From positions 372,001 through 436,000 of the forward strand of contig NZ_PEGF01000001.1 in NCBI RefSeq assembly GCF_002742635.1: a stretch of 64,000 bases of DNA, read 5' to 3'. The notes beneath the pieces are model-generated. The model was not told the DNA's origin and did not search any database. It saw only the letters and a list, made by a program, of their open reading frames with translations. This document shows, piece after piece, positions 53,923-62,341 of this stretch (positions are counted from its first letter, which is position 1; each line of letters starts with the position of its first letter). This stretch comes from Caulobacter sp. X. GTDB taxonomy: Bacteria > Pseudomonadota > Alphaproteobacteria > Caulobacterales > Caulobacteraceae. Position numbers and translations under genes: made by a program.

Positions 53923-55467
53923 ATGACTGAATTCTCCGACCTCGGGCTCTCGCCCACGACCCTGCAGGCGGTCGCCGACACCGGCTATACCACCGCGACG
54001 CCCATCCAGGCCCAGGCCATTCCGGTGGCCCTCGCCGGCCAGGACGTCCTCGGCATCGCCCAGACAGGCACCGGCAAGACCGCCGCCTTCACCCTGCCGC
54101 TGATCGACCGGCTGCAGTCGGGTCGCGCCAAGGCCCGCATGCCGCGCGCCCTGGTCATCGCCCCGACCCGCGAGCTGGCCGACCAGGTGGCCGCCAGCTT
54201 CGAGAAGTACGCCAAGGGCACCAAGCTCTCGTGGGCGCTCTTGATCGGCGGCGTTTCGTTCGGCGACCAGGAAAAGAAGCTGGATCGCGGCGTCGACGTC
54301 CTGATCGCCACGCCCGGCCGCCTGCTGGACCACTTCGAGCGCGGCAAGCTTCTGATGACCGGCGTCCAGTTCCTGGTCGTCGACGAAGCCGACCGCATGC
54401 TGGACATGGGCTTCATCCCGGACATCGAGCGCATCTTCAAGATGACGCCGCCCAAGAAGCAGACCCTGTTCTTCTCGGCGACCATGCCGCCGGAAATCAC
54501 CCGCCTGACCAAGCAGTTCCTGCGCGATCCGGTTCGGATCGAGGTGGCGCGTCCGGCGACGACCAACGCCAACATCACCCAGCTGCTGGTCAAGGTCCCC
54601 ACCTCCGATCCCAAGGCCAAGCGCCTGGCGCTCCGCGCGCTGATCGAGAAGGCTCAGATCGAGACCGGCATCGTCTTCTGCAACCGCAAGACCGAGGTCG
54701 ACATCGTCGCCAAGTCGCTGAAGGTGCACGGCTACGACGCCGCCCCGATCCACGGCGACCTCGACCAGACCCAGCGGATGAAGACCCTGGCGGACTTCCG
54801 CTCGGGCGCGCTGAAAATCCTGGTGGCCTCGGACGTCGCCGCGCGCGGCCTGGATATCCCGGCCGTCAGCCACGTCTTCAACTACGACGTCCCGCACCAC
54901 GCCGACGACTACGTCCACCGCATCGGCCGCACCGGCCGCGCCGGGCGCTCGGGCATCACCTACATGCTGGTGACCCCGGCCGACGACAAGGGCTTCGACA
55001 AGGTCATCAAGCTGATCGGCTCGACGCCCGACGAAGAGAAGCTCGAGCTCGACTACTCGAACGCCGTCACCGTCAAGCGCGAGGGCGACCGCGACCGCAA
55101 GCGCGGCGGCCGTGACCGCGACCGTGATCGCGGCGACCGTCCGGCTCGCGGCCGCGGCCGTGGCCGTTCGGAAGAAACCGCCGCCGAGGCGCCGGCCGAG
55201 ATCGTCGCCGACGCGCCGGAAGCCGTGGCCGAAGAACGTCCCGCCCGCGAACGCAAGCCGCGCCGCGAACGCGAACCGCGCGAACCCAAGGCGGCCGCCG
55301 CCCCGGTGGTCGAGGCCGAACGCCCCGCGCGCGCCGAACGTCCGGAGCGCCCCGAGCGCCCGGTGCGCGGCGTCCAGCCCGTCCGCGACCGCGACGACGA
55401 CGACCGTCGCGTTGTCGGCTTCGGCGCCGACATCCCCGCCTTCCTGGCCAAGCCGCCGCGCAAATAG
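53923..55467 (+). CDS. DEAD-box RNA helicase (RhlE-type)
   Basis: 514 residues. In order: Q motif (ATPIQAQAIP), Walker A AQTGTGKTAAF, PTRELADQ, VDEADRMLDMG (DEAD), FSATMPPE, and motif VI HRIGRTGRAG. The last 130 residues are Arg/Glu/Pro-rich and probably disordered, with RDRDRGDRPARGRGRGR repeats that bind RNA. The gene is divergent from sdhE. It likely helps RNA decay or ribosome assembly, especially in the cold. A strong terminator follows at 55496. Confidence 0.94.
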   Translation: MTEFSDLGLSPTTLQAVADTGYTTATPIQAQAIPVALAGQDVLGIAQTGTGKTAAFTLPLIDRLQSGRAKARMPRALVIAPTRELADQVAASFEKYAKGTKLSWALLIGGVSFGDQEKKLDRGVDVLIATPGRLLDHFERGKLLMTGVQFLVVDEADRMLDMGFIPDIERIFKMTPPKKQTLFFSATMPPEITRLTKQFLRDPVRIEVARPATTNANITQLLVKVPTSDPKAKRLALRALIEKAQIETGIVFCNRKTEVDIVAKSLKVHGYDAAPIHGDLDQTQRMKTLADFRSGALKILVASDVAARGLDIPAVSHVFNYDVPHHADDYVHRIGRTGRAGRSGITYMLVTPADDKGFDKVIKLIGSTPDEEKLELDYSNAVTVKREGDRDRKRGGRDRDRDRGDRPARGRGRGRSEETAAEAPAEIVADAPEAVAEERPARERKPRREREPREPKAAAAPVVEAERPARAERPERPERPVRGVQPVRDRDDDDRRVVGFGADIPAFLAKPPRK

Positions 55468-55495
55468 CGCTTTAGGGTAAGACTAGACAGTCAGA

Positions 55496-55529
55496 GGGCG
55501 TCGGACGGCATCGTCCGGCGCCCTTTTTT
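55496..55529 (+). terminator. Rho-independent terminator after the DEAD-box helicase
   Basis: GGGCG-T-CGGACG pairs with CGTCCG-G-CGCCC (one GT wobble) around a GCAT loop, followed by TTTTTT at 55524-55529. This is a canonical intrinsic terminator. It lies 28 nt after the helicase stop and just before the end of the convergent membrane gene. Confidence 0.93.
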
Positions 55530-55536
55530 GCTTGGG

Positions 55537-56220
55537 CTAATGGATCAGCCGCGCCTGCAGCCACAGGATCGCGGGATAGACCGACAGCCAGGTCCAGAAG
55601 AACCGGTTCAGGCCGAACAGGCAGGCGTTGGCGAGGTGGAAGGTCCCGGCCACGACCAGGGCCGCGATCAGGGTCGGCTGGGTCAGCATCGCCAGCGGAA
55701 ACGCCAGCTCGAACCCCATCACCGCCCACGACATCGCCGTCAGCAGCCTTTGCCTGTCCGCCAAGGCGCGCAGAGACTCCGCGACCGGATAGGCGGAGAA
55801 CTGGAAAACGTCGCGCAGCGCCCTGCCCGACCGCCACTCCGGGTTCACGACCTTCACCCAGCCCGAAATGAAGTAGGACAGGACCAGCTGCGCGCCGAGA
55901 TAGCCGAAGAACAGCTCCTTCAGCGGCTGGCTGGGCGCCAGACTCGCCAGGGTCAGGCACCACAGCGACAGCAGGCCCATCCGGTCGCTGCCGCCGTTAT
56001 AGGGGCCCTGGAACCGGTGAAGGATCAGCAGCGACAGCGCCGCCATGGCGACCAGCGGCCAGGGCGAGGCCACGCCCAGCAGAACCAGGACGCAGAGCGC
56101 CGCGCGCGCCAGGAACAGGGCGCGCTCGTCGCGAAAGCCGCGCAGGTGCTCCAGGCTCTGCTGCAGCAGCGCCAGGGCCAGCAGCGTCTGCGTCAGGCGC
56201 ATGGCGTCGGGCAGGGTCAT
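55537..56220 (-). CDS. HTTM-like integral membrane protein
   Basis: 227 residues with about six hydrophobic helices. The segment SYFISGWVKVVNPEWRSGRA and the later FLNxxLF-like FGLNRFFWTWLSVYPAIL resemble HTTM (horizontally transferred transmembrane) proteins related to vitamin K-dependent carboxylase. ATG 56220 overlaps the upstream gene's stop (ATGA). No catalytic residues are recognised, so the family call is moderate. The helicase terminator stands next to its stop. Confidence 0.6.
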   Translation of the reverse strand: MTLPDAMRLTQTLLALALLQQSLEHLRGFRDERALFLARAALCVLVLLGVASPWPLVAMAALSLLILHRFQGPYNGGSDRMGLLSLWCLTLASLAPSQPLKELFFGYLGAQLVLSYFISGWVKVVNPEWRSGRALRDVFQFSAYPVAESLRALADRQRLLTAMSWAVMGFELAFPLAMLTQPTLIAALVVAGTFHLANACLFGLNRFFWTWLSVYPAILWLQARLIH

Positions 56221-56654
56221 CGGACGTCGATCTCGGCCACAGCGCGCGGCGAAGCCTCGAACAGCACCTCCCGCATGATCGCCTCGTCCTCGCGAGCGAC
56301 AAACACCAGCCGGAACGCCAGCCAGCCTTCGACCGCGTCGGGCCCCCGCGCCAGATCGGCGGCGATGCGCTTGAAGATCTCGTCCTCGCTATGCCGCGTC
56401 GGATTGTCGATCAGCCGTTCGGCGCAGCTGACCAGGAACAGGCTCTCGTTCCAGCGCGGGTTCCAGAGCATCCGCGCCGCCATGGTTCCGGGAGAGACGT
56501 CCTGCGGCCGAGGCCGGAACTCCCGCCAAGCCTCGGGCGTGGCGTCAGCCGACCCCGTCACGGCGTACTCGATGCGCGGCGACGGCGCGATGACGTCGAA
56601 GAAGTTCCAGGACGGGATCAGGGCCGGCAGCAGCAACTGCAGCGGATTGCGCAT
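56217..56654 (-). CDS. Hypothetical protein paired with the HTTM-like gene
   Basis: 145 residues. A hydrophobic start (NPLQLLLPALIPSWNFFDVI) could anchor or insert near the membrane; the rest is soluble, with YAVTGSADATPEAWREFRPRP and RPEDEA-type acidic segments. The ATGA overlap with the next gene shows a translationally coupled pair. In HTTM contexts a small partner that faces the periplasm is common. I recognise no domain. Confidence 0.7.
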   Translation of the reverse strand: MRNPLQLLLPALIPSWNFFDVIAPSPRIEYAVTGSADATPEAWREFRPRPQDVSPGTMAARMLWNPRWNESLFLVSCAERLIDNPTRHSEDEIFKRIAADLARGPDAVEGWLAFRLVFVAREDEAIMREVLFEASPRAVAEIDVR

Positions 56655-56805
56655 CGTCCCTGCTCCGAGGCGGCCGAGGAATCACGTGATCGTAAGCTCA
56701 AGCGTGATCGGCTTCGATAGCGGTCGTCGCGGAACGCGGTTATCCTGGCGGACGTTTTCGATGCGCGGCGCGTGACGCCCGCACGAGAAAAGGGAGGACC
56801 GCGCC

Positions 56806-57093
56806 ATGGCCGCCACCCAGCCTGACGCCTTCGAACACGACGCCGAACGCGAGGCGATCCTAATCGCCCACGAGCGAACCTACCACGCCTTCGCCGTCCT
56901 TGTGCGATGGGCCATGTTGCACACGGCTGTGGTGATCAGCGCCCTGACGGTGTGGTTCGCTACGCCAGCCGGCTTCTTCGGCGGCCTCGCCACCGGCATC
57001 CTCGTCTTTGTCGCCGGCTACTACGGCATGGTCCGCCGTGAGGAGAAGCAGCCGCTTGACCTGTGGGTCGAGGGCCGCAAGGGTATTCTATAG
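56806..57093 (+). CDS. aa3-type cytochrome c oxidase subunit IV-like protein
   Basis: 95 residues. A soluble start is followed by HERTYHAFAVLVRWAMLH and two membrane spans (residues about 36-54 and 59-77), matching the bacterial aa3 oxidase subunit IV family. AGGGAGGA lies 7 nt before ATG 56806. No other oxidase genes are near, so it is either an orphan subunit or a paralogue with a related small-membrane role. The stop overlaps the convergent GT61 stop by 6 nt. Confidence 0.72.
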   Translation: MAATQPDAFEHDAEREAILIAHERTYHAFAVLVRWAMLHTAVVISALTVWFATPAGFFGGLATGILVFVAGYYGMVRREEKQPLDLWVEGRKGIL

Positions 57094-58239
57094 CGCCGCG
57101 TCGACGAAGCGCAGCAGGTCGTCCAGCGGCGGCTTGAACGCGAACTTGAAGCCCCGTCGAAGGCGGGCGATCAGCGGCGCCTCGCGCGTCGAACAGGGCG
57201 AGGCGCAGACATAGCCGCGCCAGTCCACGCCCACTTGGCGGCAAGCCGCCCTCACCCACTGGCTGGTGAAGTTCAGCGGCTGGATCTCAACGACCCGCGC
57301 GCCCCGCGACAGGAAGACGGCGTTGGCGAGGGCCGCGCCGCTGGCGCCGACCACCACCTCGGCGTCGCGCATCAAGGCGACCTGCTGCGCCGCGTCGAGC
57401 GTCTCGGGCCGCACGATCGTGAAGCCGCGCGCCGCGAGCGCCTTCTCGAACGCCGCCTCTCCCACCATGACCCGCATCGACTGGCCGCGACGTGAAAGAT
57501 AGACGCGCCGATGCCCCGCGCCGGCTGGCGCGCGCGCCAGGACCCGGGCCGCCAGATCCGACAGCAGCCCGTTCGGATGATGCAGGAAGTGGTCCATGCT
57601 GGTGGCGAAGGCCGCGCGCTTCAGCCGAACCAGGGGCGCGTCGATCTCGGTCACCGCGCGACCGGGCGACGCTAGGGCGATCAGGTCGCGCTGCCAGACG
57701 GCCAGCTTGGGGGCCAGGATCGGCAAGGTCTCGAGCAAGCCCGCCTGTTCCAGCGCCAACAGCGACGGCAGGGCGTCGATGACGAAGTGGCCGTAGTTGA
57801 ACGTCGCGCCCCAGGGCAGGAACACCGCGCCCCCCTCAAGCACCGGCGCGGAGGACGGCGGCGTGAAGCGGGCGGCGTTGTCGCTCAGCCCCGGAATGGC
57901 CGACAGGTCCGGCGAGCCGTGCCGCGCTTCGCCGATCGTGGCGTTGTAGACGGCGCCGTCGGTTCCGATCAGAGCCCCAAAGCGCGGCGCCCACCAGGCC
58001 TCGCCGACTACGCACAGCGCCGGGACATTGACCGGAGGCGACGTCTCGATCGCATAGGGCCAAGCGGCCGCTTGAGGCCCGCCCACCTGCCCCATCGGCG
58101 CGCCGGCGGACGCGTCATGCTCGGGCGCCCAGGCGACGCCAGGCTCGCCGCGCGCCAACCGCTTCGCCAGGTCGAAGGACAGCAGGCGCGGCATGTCCTG
58201 GGCTTCGACAATGGGGCGCACGGGCAGCGACGCGGTCAT
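57088..58239 (-). CDS. GT61-family glycosyltransferase
   Basis: 383 residues. The GT61 (DUF563) domain covers the second half: NYGHFVIDALPSLLALEQAG, RRVYLSRRG, LDAAQQVALMRDAEVVVGAS and GASGAALANAVFLSRGARVVE. ATG 58239 has a GCGGGG site. It follows the aldehyde dehydrogenase by 62 nt on the same strand. Bacterial members add sugars to surface polysaccharides; the acceptor is not known. Confidence 0.87.
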   Translation of the reverse strand: MTASLPVRPIVEAQDMPRLLSFDLAKRLARGEPGVAWAPEHDASAGAPMGQVGGPQAAAWPYAIETSPPVNVPALCVVGEAWWAPRFGALIGTDGAVYNATIGEARHGSPDLSAIPGLSDNAARFTPPSSAPVLEGGAVFLPWGATFNYGHFVIDALPSLLALEQAGLLETLPILAPKLAVWQRDLIALASPGRAVTEIDAPLVRLKRAAFATSMDHFLHHPNGLLSDLAARVLARAPAGAGHRRVYLSRRGQSMRVMVGEAAFEKALAARGFTIVRPETLDAAQQVALMRDAEVVVGASGAALANAVFLSRGARVVEIQPLNFTSQWVRAACRQVGVDWRGYVCASPCSTREAPLIARLRRGFKFAFKPPLDDLLRFVDAAL

Positions 58240-58301
58240 GCCCCGCTTGGAGCATGACGCGCGCCCAGTGAAAACCCTTCCCGCTCACACGGCCGAGGCG
58301 A

Positions 58302-59756
58302 TCACTTCTTGATCTGGCTCGCCAGGTACTTGCGGATGCCTTCGCCGTAGGGCGGCCGCAGGCCCAGCATCGGCGCGATGTCCTTCTTCAGCTGCTGGAA
58401 CACCGCCTTCTTGTGACTGAACTCCAGGAAGCCGTCATGGCCGTGATAGGCGCCCATGCCGGCGGGGCCGACGCCGCCGAACGGCAGTTCCTCCTGGGCG
58501 ACGTGGAAGATCACGTCGTTGACCGTGACCCCGCCGCTGGTGGTGCGGGCCAGCACGTGGTCCTTCTCGGCCTCGTCGGTCCCGAACCAGTAGAGCGCCA
58601 GCGGCCGGTCGTGGGCGTTCACATAGTCCACGGCCTCGTCGATCGTGCGATAGCTCTTCACCGGCAGGACCGGACCAAAGATCTCCTCCTGCATCACCTT
58701 CATGTCGTCGCTGGGGTCGATGATCAGGGTCGGAGCGATCTTGCGGTGCTCCTGCTGCGACAGGTCCTCGCCGCCCGGATTGATCTCGACCACCCGCGCG
58801 CCCTTGGCCTTGGCGTCGTCGACATAGCCCTTCACACGGTCGTAGTGGCGTTGAGCCACCAGCGCCGTGTAATCAGGATTGTCCTTCAGCGTCGGGAAAT
58901 AGCGACCGACGGCCGCCTTCGCCTCGGCGACGAAGGTCTCGACGTCCTCCTGCGGCGCCAGGACATAGTCGGGCGCCAGGCAGATCTGGCCGGCGTTCAG
59001 CGTCTTGCCATTCATGATCCGGGCGGCGGCGGTGGCGATGTCGGCGCCGCGCGACAGGATCACCGGGCTCTTGCCGCCCAGCTCCAGGGTGACCGGAACC
59101 AGGTTCTCGGCCGCGGCGCGCATCACGTGTCGCGCCACCGAGGTCGCTCCGGTGAAGACCAGGTGATCGAAGGCCAGCCCTGAGAACGCCTGCCCGACTT
59201 CAGGGCCGCCCACGAACACGGCGACCTCCTCCTCGTCGAAGGCCTTGGCGAACATAGCCTTCAAGAGGTCGGAGGTGGCGGGCGTATATTCCGACGGCTT
59301 GATCATCGCGCGGTTACCGGCGGCGAAGATCCCGGCCAGCGGCGCGAAGGTCAGGTTGACGGGGAAGTTCCAGGGGCTGATCACCCCGACCACCCCCTTG
59401 GGCTGGTACTGCACCGTGGCCTTGGCACCGAACAGGCCCAGGATCGCGGGGGTGGTCTTGCGCTTCTGCGGGCGCATCCACTTGGCGACATGCTCGCGGG
59501 CGAACTTCAAGGGACCAATGGAGCCGGCGACATCGGTCAGCGCCGTGGCCTCGGGCGAGCGAGAGCCGAAGTCCGCGTTCACCGCCTTGGCGATCTCGGC
59601 CTGGTGGCCGATCAGCAGGTCGATCGAGCGGTTCAGCCAATCGATCCGCTTCTCGGCGCTGGGCGGCCCGTCACGCAGATGCGCGGCCTTCTGGCGGCTG
59701 AGCACGTCGTTCATGGTCGCCTTGTGAGCGTCCAGGGAATTCATTGGAGCGTTCAT
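58302..59756 (-). CDS. Aldehyde dehydrogenase (coniferyl-aldehyde dehydrogenase-like)
   Basis: 484 residues. NAD-binding GVVGVISPWNFPVNL, FTGATSVARHVM, the catalytic Glu in VTLELGGKSPVIL and the catalytic Cys in LNAGQICLAPDYV are in the usual order. EIFGPVLPVKSY and DVIFHVAQEELPFGG end the fold; these resemble the class 3 / coniferyl-aldehyde branch (CalB). GGGAGGCGAG precedes ATG 59756. It oxidises aromatic or long-chain aldehydes to acids with NAD(P). It is divergent from dgcB. Confidence 0.92.
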   Translation of the reverse strand: MNAPMNSLDAHKATMNDVLSRQKAAHLRDGPPSAEKRIDWLNRSIDLLIGHQAEIAKAVNADFGSRSPEATALTDVAGSIGPLKFAREHVAKWMRPQKRKTTPAILGLFGAKATVQYQPKGVVGVISPWNFPVNLTFAPLAGIFAAGNRAMIKPSEYTPATSDLLKAMFAKAFDEEEVAVFVGGPEVGQAFSGLAFDHLVFTGATSVARHVMRAAAENLVPVTLELGGKSPVILSRGADIATAAARIMNGKTLNAGQICLAPDYVLAPQEDVETFVAEAKAAVGRYFPTLKDNPDYTALVAQRHYDRVKGYVDDAKAKGARVVEINPGGEDLSQQEHRKIAPTLIIDPSDDMKVMQEEIFGPVLPVKSYRTIDEAVDYVNAHDRPLALYWFGTDEAEKDHVLARTTSGGVTVNDVIFHVAQEELPFGGVGPAGMGAYHGHDGFLEFSHKKAVFQQLKKDIAPMLGLRPPYGEGIRKYLASQIKK

Positions 59757-59831
59757 GTCTCGCCTCCCGTGGCTGGCGCGGCGCCCGTGGCCCGTCGCTC
59801 ATCTTATCATCGATCACCATGCGCGAGCGTG

Positions 59832-59879
59832 CGTTCGCGCGCAAGCGAACGTTGTTCGTTCTTAACGGGTCGTAAGAAC
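59832..59879. promoter_or_regulatory. Two adjacent dyads between aldehyde dehydrogenase and dgcB
   Basis: Dyad A is CGTTCGC-N6-GCGAACG (59832-59851). Dyad B is GTTCTTA-N8-TAAGAAC (59858-59879). Both have perfect 7-bp arms and both contain GTTC/GAAC cores. They lie 76 nt upstream of the aldehyde dehydrogenase and 71 nt before dgcB, the usual place for operators of either gene. Confidence 0.5.
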
Positions 59880-59949
59880 TCTGCCGTCTAGTCTCTCGGT
59901 CCATGCGATCGGCCTTTCCCCAACGGAAGCGCCGGACGGGGGATGAGAG

Positions 59950-61011
59950 ATGTCGGACGTCGAGACCACGCTGCGGGGCCCTGAAGCCTATAAGATCGCG
60001 ACGCGCGCGCTGGAGCTGATGGAACGCCACCAGGTGTGGCCGACCGCGCTGAATTTCGAGCTTTGGACGCACTATGTCGCCGATCCGGACGGCGCCCTCG
60101 CTCGCGAACTGACTCGTCTGATCTCGATCGGCGAGCCGATGACCGAACTGGTCAGCGAAGAGCTGGCCGCCACCTACCTGCCCAAGGCGCGCCTGAACGA
60201 CCAAATCCGCGACGCCGGCGACATCCTGTCCAAGGAACTGGAGGCCGTCGCCAAGGCCATCCAGAACGCCCAGAAGTCGAACGCCGCCTTCGGCAAGGAA
60301 CTGGCCGGCGCGACCAAGAACCTCGACAAGTCCACCGACGTCGAAGCCATCAAGGTCGTCGTCTCGAACCTGGCCGACGCCACCCGCCGCGTGCATCGCG
60401 AGAACCAGTCGCTGGAATCGCGTCTGGCGGAATCGACCTCCGAGGTCGAGCGTCTGCGCGAGCACCTGGAGCAGGTCCGCCGCGAAGCCACCACCGACGG
60501 CCTCACCAACCTGGCCAACCGCAAGGCCTTCGACGAAGAGCTGGATCGCGCCTGCGCCGAAGCCGACCGCCAAGGCACGCCGCTGTGCCTGGCCGTGCTC
60601 GACATCGACCACTTCAAGGGTTTCAACGACACCTGGGGCCACCAGACCGGCGACCAGGTCATCCGCTACGTCGCCTCGGTGATCGGCCGCGTCGCCGCTC
60701 CGCCGCGCTTCGCCGCCCGCTACGGCGGCGAGGAATTCGCCATGATCTTCCCGCGCGAGAGCTCGGCGGTCATCGCCGAGTCGCTGGAGGAGATCCGCGT
60801 CGAGGTGTCTTCGCGCATGCTCAAGCGCCGCTCGACCAACGAGGATCTGGGCGCGATCACCATCTCGTCGGGCTTCGCCGAGCGCCGTCCGGGCGAAAGC
60901 GGTCACTCGATCATGGAGCGCGCCGACGCGGCGCTTTACGCCTCCAAGCGCGGCGGCCGCAACCGCGTGACGGCGGCTGAAGGCATGGCCGCCTCGGCCA
61001 ACGCGGCCTAG
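59950..61011 (+). CDS. dgcB: Diguanylate cyclase DgcB
   Basis: 353 residues. The N-terminal half is helical, with a coiled coil (about residues 80-180) but no membrane segment. The GGDEF domain follows, with TTDGLTNLANRKAFDEELDRA, DIDHFKGFNDTWGHQTGD and the active site RYGGEEF at Gly259-Phe263, Glu261 being catalytic. The RxxD inhibitory site is absent (APPR at that place). It makes c-di-GMP from two GTP. In C. crescentus DgcB opposes the phosphodiesterase PdeA and feeds PopA and surface attachment. GATGAGAG lies just before ATG 59950. Confidence 0.92.
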   Translation: MSDVETTLRGPEAYKIATRALELMERHQVWPTALNFELWTHYVADPDGALARELTRLISIGEPMTELVSEELAATYLPKARLNDQIRDAGDILSKELEAVAKAIQNAQKSNAAFGKELAGATKNLDKSTDVEAIKVVVSNLADATRRVHRENQSLESRLAESTSEVERLREHLEQVRREATTDGLTNLANRKAFDEELDRACAEADRQGTPLCLAVLDIDHFKGFNDTWGHQTGDQVIRYVASVIGRVAAPPRFAARYGGEEFAMIFPRESSAVIAESLEEIRVEVSSRMLKRRSTNEDLGAITISSGFAERRPGESGHSIMERADAALYASKRGGRNRVTAAEGMAASANAA

Positions 61012-61036
61012 ACTTCGAAGTCCGATCCGACGAACA

Positions 61037-61066
61037 CGCCGCCGATCCCGCATCGGCGGCGTTTTT
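61037..61066 (+). terminator. Rho-independent terminator after dgcB
   Basis: CGCCGCCGAT (61037-61046) pairs perfectly with ATCGGCGGCG (61052-61061) around CCCGC, and TTTTT follows. It is a canonical intrinsic terminator, separating dgcB from the enoyl-CoA hydratase gene. Confidence 0.94.
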
Positions 61067-61145
61067 CGTTGAAGATTCCGCTAGCCTTCCCAAGGGGCAA
61101 AGGCGCCTAGACTCCCGCCAAAGAGATCAAGGGAGGTTCAAGGTC

Positions 61146-61949
61146 GTGGACTATCAGAAGATCCGTGTCTCGACGCAGGACGGCGTCGCCACCGTCACGA
61201 TCGCCGATCCGGCCTCGCTGAACGCCGCCAGCCTGGAAGTCGCCCGCGAGCTGACCCACGCCTTCTCGTCGATCGCGGCGGGCAAGGTGGAGGCGCGGGC
61301 GGTGATCCTGACCGGCGAAGGGCGCGGCTTCTGCTCGGGCGCCAACCTGTCCGGCGGCGGCGCCGCGGGACGCGAGCTGGACGTCGACGGCAAGCCGGAC
61401 GCCGGCTCGGCGCTGGAAACGATCTACAACCCGCTGATGACCCTGCTGAAGGATTTCCCGCTGCCGATCGTGACGGCGGTGAACGGTCCGGCGGCTGGGG
61501 TCGGCTGCTCGATCGCCCTGATGGGCGACATCATCGTGGCGGCCGAGAGCGCCTATTTCCTGCAGGCCTTCCGCCGCATCGGCCTGGTGCCCGACGGCGG
61601 CTCGACCTACCTGCTGCCGCGCCTGGTCGGCAAGGCCCGGGCCATGGAGATGATGCTGCTGGGCGACAAGATCTCGGCCGCGACCGCGCTCCAGTGGGGC
61701 CTGGTCAATCGCTGCGTGCCGGACGACGAGCTGATCGGCGCGGCCACCGCGATCGCCCAGGAGCTGGCGCGGGGCCCGGCGGCGCTGGGCGCGATCCGCA
61801 AGCTCGTGTGGGACAGCCTCGACGCCGACTGGACCGGCCAGCTGCACGCCGAGCGGAAAGCCCAGAGGGTCGCCGGCAAGACCGAGGACTTCATCGAAGG
61901 CGTCACCGCCTTCCTCCAGAAGCGCGCGGCGGCGTTCAAGGGACGCTAG
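61146..61949 (+). CDS. Enoyl-CoA hydratase/isomerase family protein
   Basis: 267 residues from GTG 61146, with GGGAGG 9 nt upstream. The crotonase fold is shown by GRGFCSGANLSGGGAAGREL, NGPAAGVGCSIALMGD (oxyanion hole) and RRIGLVPDGGSTYLLPRLVG. ATALQWGLVNRCVPDDEL and the C-terminal helix complete the fold. It hydrates or isomerises enoyl-CoA in fatty or aromatic acid breakdown. The stop overlaps the convergent DUF6165 stop (CTAG). Confidence 0.92.
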   Translation: MDYQKIRVSTQDGVATVTIADPASLNAASLEVARELTHAFSSIAAGKVEARAVILTGEGRGFCSGANLSGGGAAGRELDVDGKPDAGSALETIYNPLMTLLKDFPLPIVTAVNGPAAGVGCSIALMGDIIVAAESAYFLQAFRRIGLVPDGGSTYLLPRLVGKARAMEMMLLGDKISAATALQWGLVNRCVPDDELIGAATAIAQELARGPAALGAIRKLVWDSLDADWTGQLHAERKAQRVAGKTEDFIEGVTAFLQKRAAAFKGR

Positions 61950-62341
61950 CCAGCCAGATAAGGCTTGTAGCTCTTCTCCTCGACGATCTCCGAGCCGGCC
62001 GCCTCGTTGATCGCTCGCTTGATGGCGGCGCGGCGATCGTTGTCGATATAGACGCGGCGGGCCAGGGCCACGAAGCCCTCGCCGAAGTCCTGGCGGCGCT
62101 CGCAATCGCGCTTGCCGTCCTCGATGTCCCAGAGGGCGGCGTTGACGGCGGTCAGCTCGTCGGTCAGGCGAGCGATCTCGGCGGTGTCCGGCAGATGGTC
62201 GCGCGCGGTGGCCTCCAGCAGGGCCAGCTCCTTGCGGACATTGGCTTCCTTGGCCGGATCGCCGATCCGCTCGGCCTTGACCCGCAGGATGGTGATCTTG
62301 TCGACCAGTTCGCCCGCCGAGATCGGCGCGAGGATGGACAT
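61946..62341 (-). CDS. DUF6165-family protein
   Basis: 131 residues. The start ISAGELVDKITILRVKAERI is the conserved N-terminus of DUF6165; the rest is helical with IARLTDELTAVNAALWDIEDG. Such proteins sit beside glycosyltransferases of polysaccharide synthesis but have no proven role. It begins directly after the stop of the GT9 gene, so the two form one operon. Confidence 0.8.
   Translation of the reverse strand: MSILAPISAGELVDKITILRVKAERIGDPAKEANVRKELALLEATARDHLPDTAEIARLTDELTAVNAALWDIEDGKRDCERRQDFGEGFVALARRVYIDNDRRAAIKRAINEAAGSEIVEEKSYKPYLAG

Noticed and set aside
59854..59861. Possible LexA box (GTTC-N7-GTTC) upstream of dgcB
   Set aside because: The GTTC copies here are directly adjacent, not seven bases apart.
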